DNA from: Balneolaceae bacterium UBA3186 | Lineage (GTDB): Bacteria > Bacteroidota > Rhodothermia > Balneolales > Balneolaceae | NCBI GenBank assembly: GCA_002364085.1 | Contig: DEXK01000013.1 | Span: forward strand, 372,928 to 436,927 | Length of the DNA: 64,000 nucleotides | Direction of reading: 5' to 3' | Part shown: piece by piece, positions 32,165-42,032 of the stretch | Layout: every line of letters begins with the position of its first letter | How positions within the stretch are numbered: the stretch's first letter is position 1 | The notes under the pieces: generated by a model | The model's database searches: none | What the model saw: the letters and a program-made list of their open reading frames with translations, nothing else | Told to the model about the DNA's origin: nothing | Translations under genes and position numbers: made by a program

Positions 32165-33001
32165 TTAGGAAGGGTTACGGTCAAATTTGTCCCAGTTAGG
32201 TTTACGTTTTTCTAAAAAGGCATTTTTACCTTCTTCAGCTTCGTCGGTCATATATGCTAACCTGGTGGCTTCTCCTGCAAAAATTTGTTGACCAACCAGC
32301 CCGTCATCAATTAAGTTGAAGGCAAACTTGATCATCTTAATAGCTGTTGGACTTTTACCTAAAATTTCCTGAGCCCATTCGTAAGCAGTATCCTCTAATT
32401 CATCATGTGGAATTACAGCATTTACCATTCCCATTTCAAATGCTTCCTGTGCATCATAATTTCTTCCCAAAAAGAAAATCTCACGTCCTCTTTTTTGACC
32501 TACTTGACGGGCTAGTAAAGCAGAGCCAAATCCACCATCAAAACTAGCTACATCTGCATCGGTTTGCTTAAAGATAGCATGTTCCTTACTCGCTAAGGTC
32601 AGATCACAGGTAACATGTAGACTATGTCCGCCACCAACTGCCCATCCAGGAACAACGGCGATAACAACTTTTGGCATAAATCTTATCAATCTTTGTAATT
32701 CAAGTACATTAAGGCGGTTAATCCCATCGCCTGCCTGATATCCAGTTTTTGATCGTACTCTTTGATCTCCCCCTGAACAAAATGAATATTTTCCATCTTT
32801 CGATGAAGGCCCTTCAGCACTTAAGAGTACTACGCCGATATCGTTATCTTCTTTAGCATCCGAAAATGCTTCATACATCTCAAAAAGAGTCTTTGGTCGA
32901 AAAGCATTTCTTACATCAGGTCTGTTGAATGCAATTCGGGCAACGCCATTCGATTTCTTATAAGTGATATCTTCGTATTCTTTAACAGTTTTCCAGTTCA
33001 T
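32165..33001 (-). CDS. menB: 1,4-Dihydroxy-2-naphthoyl-CoA synthase
   Basis: A 278-residue crotonase-fold enzyme that closes the naphthoquinone ring of o-succinylbenzoyl-CoA. MenB marks are ITYKKSNGVARIAFNRPDVRNAF at the start, the oxyanion-hole stretch SFCSGGDQRVR, PGWAVGGGHSLHVTCDLTLAS, and the long FKQTDADVASFDGGFGSALLARQVG segment with its catalytic aspartate. The C-terminus ends KRKPNWDKFDRNP, as in other MenB. It is the last gene of menF-menD-menH-menB and overlaps menH by four bases. Confidence 0.96.
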   Translation of the reverse strand: MNWKTVKEYEDITYKKSNGVARIAFNRPDVRNAFRPKTLFEMYEAFSDAKEDNDIGVVLLSAEGPSSKDGKYSFCSGGDQRVRSKTGYQAGDGINRLNVLELQRLIRFMPKVVIAVVPGWAVGGGHSLHVTCDLTLASKEHAIFKQTDADVASFDGGFGSALLARQVGQKRGREIFFLGRNYDAQEAFEMGMVNAVIPHDELEDTAYEWAQEILGKSPTAIKMIKFAFNLIDDGLVGQQIFAGEATRLAYMTDEAEEGKNAFLEKRKPNWDKFDRNPS

Positions 33002-33819
33002 GAGAGGGTATTAGTTAGGATAAATTTCTTTAATGATTTAACAAATTCTTCAATTTGTTCTATATGCACTCTATGATTTGCATTCTCAAAAATTTTAAGA
33101 ATTGCGTTACTTATTCTGTTTTGCATGGTGGCCATTACATTAGTGAATTTTTGATCATTTTCACCCGCAAAAAGCTGTACAGGCATAGCTAGTTTATCAA
33201 GTTCATTTTTTACACAGGGCATATTTCCTGTTCCAAATCCCAATAAGGAATTACTTATCCATAATGGGGTTTGATTTTTTTGGATCTCTTTAATGAGAAT
33301 TTTTGCTTCTTTTTGGAGAGAATTTGAGTCGAAAATCGGTAATAATTCCCACTCCTTTAGAAACTGATCAAAATTTCCAGAAATTGAGTCGGCACGCTGA
33401 GCATCTAAAACTTGCCTTGCCTGTCGCTCTTGTTCATTCTCAATTCCAAATGTTGTGCTTTCCAATATCAACCCTTGAATTAGATCAGGTCTTTGAAGCG
33501 CAATCTGTAATGCTAATCTTCCGCCCATGCTATATCCATATAAAAAGAGAGGATATTGAAACTGTTCTGATATTAATTTAATTATATCAGCAGTTTGTTC
33601 TCTTGATGCAAACCTGTAATGCATTTCGGATCCATCGGTTTCACCATGTCCTAAAAGATCAATAGTAATAGGATTACAAAAAGTTGAAAGAGATGGAATA
33701 AGTTCTTTAAATGATTGAGAACTTCCCATAAATCCATGCAGTAAAACTAAATAGGGTAAGTCCTTATTCTGCTGATGGATCTGATAAAAATATTGAATGC
33801 CACGAACTTTAATCTTCAT
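32998..33819 (-). CDS. menH: SHCHC synthase (MenH-like alpha/beta hydrolase)
   Basis: An alpha/beta-hydrolase that eliminates pyruvate from SEPHCHC to give SHCHC, the MenC substrate. Motifs are LLHGFMGSSQSF (oxyanion region), the nucleophile serine in LYGYSMGGRLAL, an aspartate in the GENDQKF segment, and a late histidine in NANHRVHIEQIEEF. I prefer the start at 33819 (MKIKVRGIQYF, 273 residues), because the longer frame to 33861 would overlap menD by 53 bases and adds residues not typical of the family. It overlaps menD and menB and is cotranscribed with them. Confidence 0.88.
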   Translation of the reverse strand: MKIKVRGIQYFYQIHQQNKDLPYLVLLHGFMGSSQSFKELIPSLSTFCNPITIDLLGHGETDGSEMHYRFASREQTADIIKLISEQFQYPLFLYGYSMGGRLALQIALQRPDLIQGLILESTTFGIENEQERQARQVLDAQRADSISGNFDQFLKEWELLPIFDSNSLQKEAKILIKEIQKNQTPLWISNSLLGFGTGNMPCVKNELDKLAMPVQLFAGENDQKFTNVMATMQNRISNAILKIFENANHRVHIEQIEEFVKSLKKFILTNTLS

Positions 33820-35536
33820 TTTGGGAAGATAATGAGAAATTCCAAAGCTTGTGTCGCTCAATCATGGAGTCATCTGCATCGGTTATACATTCAATAACAT
33901 GTACTCCCGGTTTGGTAATATAATTTTCAAAAGCAGGTGCAAATTGTTCGGGTTTTGAGACAATAGTATGTCCCACATTAAAACCTCTGCATAGCGAAAC
34001 TATTTTGAAATCCTGAGGAGTTTCGAAAAATTGAGTATGCTTTTCTTTCATTTTATAAATCGGCAACATTCTGAAAATAGTTCCACCACCATTGTTTAAA
34101 ACGATGATAACGAGTGGTTCAGTTACATTTCGTGCATGCAACAAAGCATTTATATCATGAAGAAAAGCTATATCTCCAATAAATAATACACTTGTTTTTT
34201 TCAACACAGAGTTAAGCCCAACAGTAGTTGAAAGTATACCGTCAATACCGGCAGCCCCACGATTTACATATATTTCTTGACCAGAAAAATCGCTAAAAAG
34301 AGCTAAATCTCTTATAGGAAATGAATTAGAAAGCATGAGGAAGCTTTTTTTAGGAATAAGATCAGCGGCTTCTTTAAAGATAAATCCATCGGTTAAAGGA
34401 GTAGATGGGTTTATGTTATCGATAAGAAAAGAGGAATATTTTTTTGAAATTTTTTTCCATTCTTTTAACCACGTTGGCGCAGCATTCCCATTTACATCTG
34501 GAATGGCTAAGGAACTTTTTAAATGTACAGTTCTATCGACAGGAAAATTCCCGTAATTAGGAAGATTATGATCTGAAAAAGCAATTTGATGAATACCCTC
34601 ACAATCTTCCAATAATTCCTGAACTCCTTTAGAGGTGGGGAATGCTCCCGCTCTGATAACAAGATCGGGCTTAAGAAGTTCTCTGTAGTCAGAGTCTTTG
34701 AGAAATCCTGAATAGCCGGAAATAATATGCTTTGAACTCGGAATATTTGATCCGGGCTCAGCAATTATAGGAGCAGATAAAGCTCTTGCTAGAGGTGTGA
34801 TAAAATCGAGATCAGTATTCACACTTTTTGGTCCAACTATAATAAGTGGTTTTTCTGCAGAGATCAGTTGCGACCAAAACTTCTCACCAAGTTCGGTCTC
34901 ATTTAAATGCTGAGAATAATCTGTTTGAGATCTTTTGGAATGATTATGATTTTCTTTCTCAATCGATTTAAGAAAATCAGCCTCGGGTTCAAATGGCTTA
35001 TCAAAAGCGAAATTAATATGGGAAACACCGTGATGTTCTATCGAGTTTACCACCGCTTGTTTTGCGGCAACCTGAATTCTCTTTTGGTTAGGTGATTTTG
35101 TACTTGGTTCACCTGCTTCATGAAAATAAACAGTCTGGTTACCAAAGATCTTGATCTGATCAATGGTTTGTGAAGCGCCAAGCCCTCTTAGGTGAGGAGG
35201 GCGGTCTGCGCTTGCTATTATAATAGGTGTTCCGGAGGTTGTTGCTTCAAAAACGGCAGGGCTGTAGTTAGCTAAAGCGGTTCCGGAGGTACAAACCAGA
35301 ACACTGGGGACACCTGATGCTTTAGCTTGCCCAAGTGCAATAAAGCCTGCAGAACGTTCGTCAACAGCAATAGTTTTATTGATTCCTGAATGAGCAGAAA
35401 AAGCAAGAGTAAGAGGAGTTGATCTTGATCCCGGTGAAATGACCACATTTCGAACTCCTTCCTCAAATAATGAACGCACAAAAAGCGTACACCAGTAAAA
35501 AGCTAGATTTTGAGGTTCATTTTCTTGCATAGTCAA
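33809..35536 (-). CDS. menD: SEPHCHC synthase
   Basis: A 575-residue thiamine-diphosphate enzyme that joins isochorismate and 2-oxoglutarate. The N-terminal domain has VISPGSRSTPLTLAF and VCTSGTALANYSPAV. The C-terminal TPP domain has GAAGIDGILSTTVG, the GDIAFLHDINALL metal motif and LNNGGGTIFRMLP. The length is standard. An ATG six bases further in (35530) could also be the start. The gene overlaps the menF stop by about 20 bases. Confidence 0.96.
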   Translation of the reverse strand: MTMQENEPQNLAFYWCTLFVRSLFEEGVRNVVISPGSRSTPLTLAFSAHSGINKTIAVDERSAGFIALGQAKASGVPSVLVCTSGTALANYSPAVFEATTSGTPIIIASADRPPHLRGLGASQTIDQIKIFGNQTVYFHEAGEPSTKSPNQKRIQVAAKQAVVNSIEHHGVSHINFAFDKPFEPEADFLKSIEKENHNHSKRSQTDYSQHLNETELGEKFWSQLISAEKPLIIVGPKSVNTDLDFITPLARALSAPIIAEPGSNIPSSKHIISGYSGFLKDSDYRELLKPDLVIRAGAFPTSKGVQELLEDCEGIHQIAFSDHNLPNYGNFPVDRTVHLKSSLAIPDVNGNAAPTWLKEWKKISKKYSSFLIDNINPSTPLTDGFIFKEAADLIPKKSFLMLSNSFPIRDLALFSDFSGQEIYVNRGAAGIDGILSTTVGLNSVLKKTSVLFIGDIAFLHDINALLHARNVTEPLVIIVLNNGGGTIFRMLPIYKMKEKHTQFFETPQDFKIVSLCRGFNVGHTIVSKPEQFAPAFENYITKPGVHVIECITDADDSMIERHKLWNFSLSSQNED

Positions 35537-36986
35537 GAGCCGATAACATAGGAATAAATTTTAGATTGGTTTCTTCCCATTCTTTAGAAGGATCAGAACC
35601 TTTTACGATTCCACAACCGGCATAAAAGTTGACTTCATCATGTTTAATTAGGCCACTTCTGATAGCTACGACAAATTCTCCATCTCCATTAGCATTGATC
35701 CAGCCTATGGGAGCTGCATACCAACCCCGGTCAAAATCTTCAAATTGAGAGATGAATGGAACAGCTTGCTCTCGCGGATAACCGCCAACAGCCGGAGTAG
35801 GATGAAGATTTTTCAGTACTTCGGTTTTAGAAACACCCTTTTTTATATGAGCTCTGATAGGAGTGTACAGATGTTGAACATTCGTTAATTTTTTTACGGA
35901 AGGTAATTTGGGAATATGCAACGAATCTGAATAAGATTGTAAACTCTTAAAAATTGCATTGATAACAAATTCATGTTCGTTACGATCTTTTTTGCTCTTC
36001 AATAATTCATTTTCAAGCTGTACATCTTCTGAAGCAGTTGTACCTCTAGGAGTACTTCCTGCTAATCCCTCAGTAAGAATAAATTCATTGTTAAATGATG
36101 CAAGTCTTTCGGGAGTACAACCAATGAAACTGGATTGCTCACTTTGTCTTATCAAAAAAGAATAGCAGTCAGGGTATTGATGACGAAGCTTGTTAAGAAT
36201 ATGAGTATCACATACAAAATTTGGAGTTTTGATCCTTAGTTTTCTGGCTAAAACAATTTTCTCATATTTACCTTGCTCTATATGATTAGTAGCACTATCA
36301 ATAGAGTATTTCCAGTTAAAAAACTCCGGAGAGTCTTGATTAGGTAGTTTTACATTATGATTTTTGTCGGATTCAGGAGCTGTTTCATAATTCTCTGAAG
36401 AACAAAACTCATTCAGATAAACTAGTTGTTCATATATATGGTTAGTAAGTGTTTCTACCTTATCATTATTATTAAGTTTAAGTGTAATAGTGAGTAAGCA
36501 AAGAGATCCGTTTACTATAATAGACCATTCAGGAAGAGTAAATGAAGCGGCCCCGAATTCAGCCCAATCTTTACTGATATTATGATCATAAAATGAAAAA
36601 CCACCGAACAGATGTGGAGCAGTTTTAGAATGGGTTAGTTTTGAGAAATGAAAGATCTCGTGGATTAATTTTTTTCCAGCACGAGAAGCATCACTAAATC
36701 TGTTTTTTCCGGTAGATCTAATTCTAGCAACTTCACCGGCCGCTGCGATAGAAAAATTATCTGAGGGCTTTTCCCAATAATATTCAAAAGATGTTTTATC
36801 AGAGTTTTGTTCAAGAACTGCTAATACATCTACTTTTTGAATAGGAAAGGATAAGGAGAAATACTTCTTTGTTCCTTTTTTATACAAATCCAATGCTTGG
36901 CTTAAATAAGTTGAAAGCTCTTGCTGACTTATTTGATAATCAAACAGGGATGTCAACGAATGGTTTTGTAAATGATTTTGAGGCAT
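35517..36986 (-). CDS. menF: Isochorismate synthase
   Basis: A 489-residue chorismate-utilising enzyme that opens the menaquinone branch. The C-terminal half carries the family core: YEKIVLARKLRIKT, FIGCTPERLASFNNEFILTEGLAGSTPRGTT (substrate and magnesium residues), KDRNEHEFVINAI, and HPTPAVGGYPREQAV with GWYAAPIGWINANGDGEFVVAIRS at the end. The N-terminal 230 residues are poorly conserved, as is usual. It heads the menF-menD-menH-menB operon. No aminating-subunit partner is nearby, supporting isochorismate rather than anthranilate or ADC synthase. Confidence 0.94.
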   Translation of the reverse strand: MPQNHLQNHSLTSLFDYQISQQELSTYLSQALDLYKKGTKKYFSLSFPIQKVDVLAVLEQNSDKTSFEYYWEKPSDNFSIAAAGEVARIRSTGKNRFSDASRAGKKLIHEIFHFSKLTHSKTAPHLFGGFSFYDHNISKDWAEFGAASFTLPEWSIIVNGSLCLLTITLKLNNNDKVETLTNHIYEQLVYLNEFCSSENYETAPESDKNHNVKLPNQDSPEFFNWKYSIDSATNHIEQGKYEKIVLARKLRIKTPNFVCDTHILNKLRHQYPDCYSFLIRQSEQSSFIGCTPERLASFNNEFILTEGLAGSTPRGTTASEDVQLENELLKSKKDRNEHEFVINAIFKSLQSYSDSLHIPKLPSVKKLTNVQHLYTPIRAHIKKGVSKTEVLKNLHPTPAVGGYPREQAVPFISQFEDFDRGWYAAPIGWINANGDGEFVVAIRSGLIKHDEVNFYAGCGIVKGSDPSKEWEETNLKFIPMLSALDYARK

Positions 36987-37103
36987 AAAAGCCTTATCAA
37001 TAATTAACTTTCAATTTAAATTGAAAATAAGAATAGATATACCAAATCCCAAGTAAAACTAGTTAAGATTAATATTAAACAAAGCGATTATTTGGTAACT
37101 AAA

Positions 37104-37379
37104 TTATTGAGCGTCATCGTCTTCGCCGGAAGCAAAAGGGCTTTTGATACCGATCTCATTCAAGTCATATTCTGCAAGCTCAAAGAAATACTCCCAGGCA
37201 GCTTCACTTTTTCCGTTTTCATCAACCCAGGTAGGGTGACTTTGCTTAATTAAACCAACGGCTCTTTTAGCGTACTTAATGCGTTCCTGTTCGTCTTTAA
37301 TACGGGGGAGTGCAGCGATCATTAGATCGAGGTTGTAGCCACAGTCAAAGTCTTTAGGTTTTTTTTGGTCGATGAACAT
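37104..37379 (-). CDS. DUF4290-like small protein
   Basis: A 91-residue cytoplasmic protein, mostly helical and acidic at the end (ASGEDDDAQ). The opening FDCGYNLDLMIAALPRIKDEQERIKYAKRAVGLIKQSHPTW resembles the N-terminal part of DUF4290 proteins of Bacteroidota, but here the protein is much shorter than the usual 200 or so residues. No role is known. It is monocistronic and divergent from the next gene. Confidence 0.65.
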   Translation of the reverse strand: MFIDQKKPKDFDCGYNLDLMIAALPRIKDEQERIKYAKRAVGLIKQSHPTWVDENGKSEAAWEYFFELAEYDLNEIGIKSPFASGEDDDAQ

Positions 37380-37458
37380 CTTGGAATGATTTTTTAGTTT
37401 TTTTAAAAGTATGGAATTATTGTACTATTATAAATCATAATCTCAGTTTATATGATCG

Positions 37459-37938
37459 ATGAAGATTTGGGTATCAGTTTTATTTCTAAGCATAATTTTT
37501 TGCTGTAACGCACATTCTCAGGATATCCCAGAAGATACCGGAAAACCTGTACATGTACTTCAATTCGAACTTTTAGGGCATGGTGGACTTTATTCTTTAA
37601 ATTTTGAACGAATAACTACCAGACCGGCTGTTTTAAGAATGGGAATTTCATACCTGAATACCGATGGATTTTGGGCTCTCAAGGGCTTTACTTTTCCGAT
37701 GTCTGTTACAGACTTGCTTGCTACCGATAAAGATTCATTTGCAGAACTTGGTGCTTTTATGACATTAAGCACAATGGATCAAAAGTTTGATGTATGGGTT
37801 GGTCCAACCTTTGGTTTTCGAGAGCAAAACATTGAAAGGGGAGATGGTATGGTAAGATTTTTCTTTTCCCCTGGCTACTCCATAAGATATAATAAGTTTT
37901 TCATCACCGGTGGTTTGTCTTTCGGAAAAGGGCTGTAA
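37459..37938 (+). CDS. Exported protein, small outer-membrane-barrel-like
   Basis: A 159-residue protein with a signal peptide (about 1-20, CCNAHSQD). The mature part is beta-rich with alternating residues (LQFELLGHGGLYSLNFERI, AVLRMGISYLNTDG, VGPTFGFREQNI, RFFFSPGYSIRYNKFFITGGLSFGKGL). This suggests a small barrel or half-barrel in the outer membrane. It ends on GL rather than a clear aromatic residue. No family is recognised. Confidence 0.6.
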   Translation: MKIWVSVLFLSIIFCCNAHSQDIPEDTGKPVHVLQFELLGHGGLYSLNFERITTRPAVLRMGISYLNTDGFWALKGFTFPMSVTDLLATDKDSFAELGAFMTLSTMDQKFDVWVGPTFGFREQNIERGDGMVRFFFSPGYSIRYNKFFITGGLSFGKGL

Positions 37939-37979
37939 GAAAATCTGATTAGCAGTTCATTTCACTCCTTAATATTCCT

Positions 37980-37987
37980 TAGCTTTG
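37980..37987 (+). promoter_or_regulatory. Possible -7 box upstream of the cysteine synthase-family gene
   Basis: TAGCTTTG fits the Bacteroidota TAnnTTTG consensus exactly and lies 28 bases before the ATG. A convincing TTG box upstream is not seen. Confidence 0.35.
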
Positions 37988-38014
37988 AGGAAATAAATAA
38001 TCTGATTAATTAGA

Positions 38015-38998
38015 ATGTATTACAACTCAGTAATTGAAGCAGTAGGAAATACCCCGCTGGTAAAACTTCAAAAAATAGCTAAGAATGTACCCGGAACAGT
38101 ATTAGCTAAAGTAGAATATTTTAATCCCGGTCAAAGTATTAAAGACCGAATAGCTATTAAAATGATAGATGATGCTGAAGCGAAAGGATTGATAAAACCA
38201 GGCGGAACTATAATTGAAGGGACTTCAGGTAATACAGGAATGGGATTAGCTTTGGTTGCTATTCAACGCGGATATAAATGTATATTTACAACAACCGATA
38301 AACAAAGCCAATCCAAAGTAGACATATTAAAAGCTCTTGGTGCAGAAGTTATTGTTTGTCCCACAAATGTGGAAGCAGAACATCCTGACAGCTATTATTC
38401 TGTATCTAAACGTTTAAGCGAAGAAACCCCAAATTCTTATTATCCCAATCAATATGATAATTTGAGTAACACTCAGGCACATTATGAAAGCACAGGGCCT
38501 GAGATTTGGGAACAGACTGAAGGGAAGATCACTCATTTTGTTGCAGGAATGGGAACAGGAGGAACCATTTCAGGAACTGCTAAATTTTTGAAAGAGAAGA
38601 ACCCGGATATTAAGATCATTGGAATTGACAGTGTAGGATCTGTTTATAAGAAGTATTTTGAAACCGGTGAATTTGATGAAAATGAGATCAAACCTTACAT
38701 GACGGAAGGTATTGGCGAAGATATCATTCCTGAAGCAATAAACTTTGATTACGTGGATGAAGTAATTCAGGTAAATGATAAGGATTCTGCTTTAATGACA
38801 AGACGTTTGTCAAAAGAAGAAGGCTTGTTCGTTGGTTGGTCTTGTGGATCTGCCGTTAAAGGGGCTTTGGATTTTGCAGATGAATATCCGTTAAATCCGA
38901 ACGATGTTATGGTTATAATACTTCCTGATAGTGGAACCCGTTATATCGGTAAGATATACAACGACGAATGGATGCAAAAACAAGGATTTTTAGATTAA
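38015..38998 (+). CDS. PLP-dependent cysteine synthase/cystathionine beta-synthase family enzyme
   Basis: A 327-residue fold-type II PLP enzyme. EAVGNTPLVKL opens it, the PLP lysine is in NPGQSIKDRIA (K about residue 44), the substrate loop is EGTSGNTGMGLAL, the phosphate-binding loop is GMGTGGTISG, and SGTRYIGKI ends it. The segment NSYYPNQYDNLSNTQAHYESTGPEIWEQ is closer to cystathionine beta-synthases than to CysK, but no regulatory CBS domains are attached. It therefore makes either cysteine from O-acetylserine or cystathionine from serine and homocysteine. No serine acetyltransferase gene is nearby. Confidence 0.88.
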   Translation: MYYNSVIEAVGNTPLVKLQKIAKNVPGTVLAKVEYFNPGQSIKDRIAIKMIDDAEAKGLIKPGGTIIEGTSGNTGMGLALVAIQRGYKCIFTTTDKQSQSKVDILKALGAEVIVCPTNVEAEHPDSYYSVSKRLSEETPNSYYPNQYDNLSNTQAHYESTGPEIWEQTEGKITHFVAGMGTGGTISGTAKFLKEKNPDIKIIGIDSVGSVYKKYFETGEFDENEIKPYMTEGIGEDIIPEAINFDYVDEVIQVNDKDSALMTRRLSKEEGLFVGWSCGSAVKGALDFADEYPLNPNDVMVIILPDSGTRYIGKIYNDEWMQKQGFLD

Positions 38999-39005
38999 AA
39001 ATATT

Positions 39006-39326
39006 ATGGCTGAAAAAAACCAAACTATGAACCCCGGACAAATGGAAATAGAGCTCAGAGAAGAAGAAGCTACGGGAACGTATTCAAATCTTGTTATGAT
39101 CACTCATTCTCCTTCTGAATTTATTCTGGATTTTATCGCAGTTATGCCGGGAGTACCGAAAGCTAAGGTTGTTAAGAGAATGATCCTTACACCGGATCAT
39201 GCCAAAAGATTGGCAGGCGCTTTAAATGACAATGTAAAGAAGTTCGAAGAAGAGCATGGGCCAATCAGTTCAACTAAAGAGAAAGTTGACATTCCAATGT
39301 ATAGAGGGCCTGTTCCGGAAGCTTGA
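39006..39326 (+). CDS. DUF3467 protein
   Basis: A 106-residue cytoplasmic protein of the DUF3467 family. Marks are LREEEATGTYSNLVMITHSPSEFILDFIAVMPG (about 16-48), then KAKVVKRMILTPDHAKRLAGALNDNVKKFEEEHG. These proteins are widespread in Bacteroidota and several other phyla and have no known function. It follows the PLP enzyme by seven bases, so the two are likely cotranscribed. It ends exactly where the convergent LptG-like gene ends. Confidence 0.92.
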   Translation: MAEKNQTMNPGQMEIELREEEATGTYSNLVMITHSPSEFILDFIAVMPGVPKAKVVKRMILTPDHAKRLAGALNDNVKKFEEEHGPISSTKEKVDIPMYRGPVPEA

Positions 39327-40409
39327 TCACTTCTTCGCCGAAATAAGAAGAAATAGCCCTACTATAAAAAAGCTTATGTGTGCTATAGATGCGGCTATTG
39401 CAGGACTAATAGTTCCATAATAGCCAAAAGGTTCAGCAATTTTCATAAAAGCCAAATACAAGAAGCTTATTGCTAATCCTGCTGCGAGATAAAGTCCTTT
39501 ACCACCTCTTCGTCTTACTGAAGCAACAGCAAAGCCAACAATTATCACAATAATTATGGAAAGCGGATAAACCAATCTTCCGTAAAACTGAACTTTAGGC
39601 AAGTTGACGTTTCCGGCTCCGCTTCGTTCAATTGAATCAATATAATCTATTGCTTCTGAGTAGGTTAATTGATAAATATCTGATGTAGATCTGGATAGAT
39701 CTCTTGGGTAAATGCTTAAAGTAGTGTCCAATTCTGAAATAGTAGACTCAACATAACCGGAACTTGAAAATTCTCTTACTATTACTGTTTTTAGCTTCCA
39801 TCTCGATTCATCTTCATTCCATGCCATTTGATTTGCTGAAGTAGTTTTTCTAACTCCATCATCATCCGAATCAATAAATTTTATTCGGTAAGCAATATCC
39901 TGATTATCATCATAATAGTTTACGCTTAGAATAGAATTCGTAGATATTTGTCTGTAAATATCATTTTTGTCTATAGATTCGGATTTCTTTTTAAGATACT
40001 TTTTTTCAAAAGCCGCCTTGGCTTCATTGGAATTAGGAATAACCTGTGAGTCTAAAAAACTTATGGTTCCGGCGCATAAGAAAGCGAAAATAAGATAAGG
40101 CACAATTAATCTGTAAAGACTGACGCCGGCTGCTTTCAAAGCTGTAATTTCCAGCCTTTCGGATAGTTGACCTGTTAAAAATAAACAAGCAGTGAAAACG
40201 GCTACAGGAAGAATTAAGCGAGTCATTTCCGGGACATAGTTCAGATAATAATCACCCCAAATTTCCTTCAAAACAGCACCTTTATCAGTGTAGTCATCAC
40301 TATTTTCAGAAAAGTCTATCATTATAAAAATGAATACAAGTACAGCAATTACGAAAAGAGTAATTGTGAATAATCTTAGTATAATGTACCTGTCAAGTTT
40401 ATTGATCAT
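39327..40409 (-). CDS. lptG: LptG-like lipopolysaccharide export permease (YjgP/YjgQ family)
   Basis: A 360-residue inner-membrane protein of the LptF/LptG family. N-terminal helices (about 10-125) include YYLNYVPEMTRLILPVAVFTACLF and the TALKAAGVSLYRL coupling loop that contacts the LptB ATPase. A periplasmic beta-jellyroll covers about 140-255, and two or more C-terminal helices follow. With its partner it draws LPS or a related lipid from the inner membrane. It overlaps the upstream LptF-like gene by 11 bases. The F/G labels rest on gene order only. Confidence 0.88.
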   Translation of the reverse strand: MINKLDRYIILRLFTITLFVIAVLVFIFIMIDFSENSDDYTDKGAVLKEIWGDYYLNYVPEMTRLILPVAVFTACLFLTGQLSERLEITALKAAGVSLYRLIVPYLIFAFLCAGTISFLDSQVIPNSNEAKAAFEKKYLKKKSESIDKNDIYRQISTNSILSVNYYDDNQDIAYRIKFIDSDDDGVRKTTSANQMAWNEDESRWKLKTVIVREFSSSGYVESTISELDTTLSIYPRDLSRSTSDIYQLTYSEAIDYIDSIERSGAGNVNLPKVQFYGRLVYPLSIIIVIIVGFAVASVRRRGGKGLYLAAGLAISFLYLAFMKIAEPFGYYGTISPAIAASIAHISFFIVGLFLLISAKK

Positions 40410-41826
40410 CTTTGGAAAAGAGGTTTACAAATCTGAATTCTGTAGTTAATCGAATTAAAAGAATTATACCAATTATCGAGAAAACTATATTGAACGACCA
40501 CATGCCAATAAATGGAGACACGAAAAGTCGATCGGCCAATTTCTCGCCTTGTATAAGTGAGATCCAATAGAATGTAAGTATTACAGTGCTGATCAATGCG
40601 GCAACTCCAAAATTACCCCGCTTTGTCATAATTCCAATGGGCGCTCCCAATATTATAAACACAATACATGCAAAGGGAATTGAGAACTTTTTGTGAATCT
40701 CAACCAGGTATCTGTTAACACTTTTAGTTCTGAAATTGATGTTTGCCTGAACATTTTGAAGCGAAGCCTTGTAATTATTTAAGTTTGATATAGATCTCTG
40801 AAATAATTTTTTCTGATCTTTTAGCTTTGATTGTGAATTTACCACAATGGAACCGGTTAAAAGTGTGGTGTCTTTTTCGGTATCGAACGTATCCTGAAAC
40901 CTATTTATACGACCTTCATTTCCTCTGTTAACATCGGGTAAGGTGTTTGTAAGTGACATTACATTATCAAATTGTTTAGAGATCTCTCCCGATAATGAAT
41001 CTACAATTACAAGCATAGACTGAATATTCATCGTACGATCGCTTTTATTTCTTCTGTTGGGGTCGGATTTTTCGAATGCAAGGTCAGCAAGATCAAAGGT
41101 AATTCGATGTTCACTAAACTTAGAAAGTTCTACTGTAGTTTTATATCGGTTAGTAGTGGGTGGGAACTTTTGCATGTTTCCATTGAAAAGGTATAAAGAC
41201 AGCATTTCACTGTTTTCAGAAAACAAGTATCCCTTTTCAGCTTTTATAAATGCCCGATCAGTATTTCTGGTGGGGTCCTGAAATAATGTAATGTTATAAA
41301 GACTGTCTGTGTCGCTGTCGATTTCTTCAACTAAAAAAATATAACCGTCAATACCATCATAAAATTCGTTAGGCTTAAGATCAAATCCCGGTTTTTTAAG
41401 TCTTATGTCAATAAAAAGAGATCGTGATTTATGGTTTGCCTCCGGTAGTAAATCGTTTGAAAACCATGCTAATCCAAGACAAAGGAGTATACTTGAAATC
41501 AAAACCGGTAGTATTACTTTCATTGGATGTACACCCGATGCCCGAATAGCAGTGAGTTCCTGAAGCTCAGAAAATTTACCAAAAGCCATTAATGTTGCTA
41601 CAAGCACAGCCATTGGTGCGGCCAAAACTACCATATAGGCTAAATTGGTAATTATGAGTTCAAAAATAATTGCTAATGGAATATCTTTACCTATTAGCTT
41701 ATCAATATGTAAGATCAGAAACTGCATCAGCAACAAAAACATCAGCGTAAGAAAGCAAAAAAGAAAAGGGCCAACGTGCTTTTTAAGCAAGTCTAGCTGT
41801 AATTTGTTTATTATTTTGTTGTTCAT
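40399..41826 (-). CDS. lptF: LptF-like lipopolysaccharide export permease (YjgP/YjgQ family)
   Basis: A 475-residue family member, about 110 residues longer than its neighbour. N-terminal helices include ELIITNLAYMVVLAAPMAVLVATLMAFGKFSEL, and the coupling loop is TAIRASGVHPMKV. The periplasmic region (about 135-380) contains the jellyroll plus a helical insertion with SMLVIVDSLSGEISKQFDNVMSL and a further coiled stretch. C-terminal helices follow (IPFACIVFIILGAPIGIMTKRG). The insertion accounts for the extra length and is frequent in Bacteroidota. First gene of the pair; it shares its upstream region with the divergent sprA. Confidence 0.88.
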   Translation of the reverse strand: MNNKIINKLQLDLLKKHVGPFLFCFLTLMFLLLMQFLILHIDKLIGKDIPLAIIFELIITNLAYMVVLAAPMAVLVATLMAFGKFSELQELTAIRASGVHPMKVILPVLISSILLCLGLAWFSNDLLPEANHKSRSLFIDIRLKKPGFDLKPNEFYDGIDGYIFLVEEIDSDTDSLYNITLFQDPTRNTDRAFIKAEKGYLFSENSEMLSLYLFNGNMQKFPPTTNRYKTTVELSKFSEHRITFDLADLAFEKSDPNRRNKSDRTMNIQSMLVIVDSLSGEISKQFDNVMSLTNTLPDVNRGNEGRINRFQDTFDTEKDTTLLTGSIVVNSQSKLKDQKKLFQRSISNLNNYKASLQNVQANINFRTKSVNRYLVEIHKKFSIPFACIVFIILGAPIGIMTKRGNFGVAALISTVILTFYWISLIQGEKLADRLFVSPFIGMWSFNIVFSIIGIILLIRLTTEFRFVNLFSKDDQ

Positions 41827-42032
41827 TGAATAATTTAAAGCACTAATAACAGTTTCTACACGTAAAGAAAAAGAATTTATTGGATGAAAATATATAAAGG
41901 TTTGTAGATTTAAACTTTTAAGATAAGTGAATATATGTTATTATCGTTGCCAATTCGAATTCTAAAGTGTTGAACGGCCTATAATAAAATTGCTACAAAA
42001 CTAAGTTTAAAATCTACAGTTTAAGCTGTCTT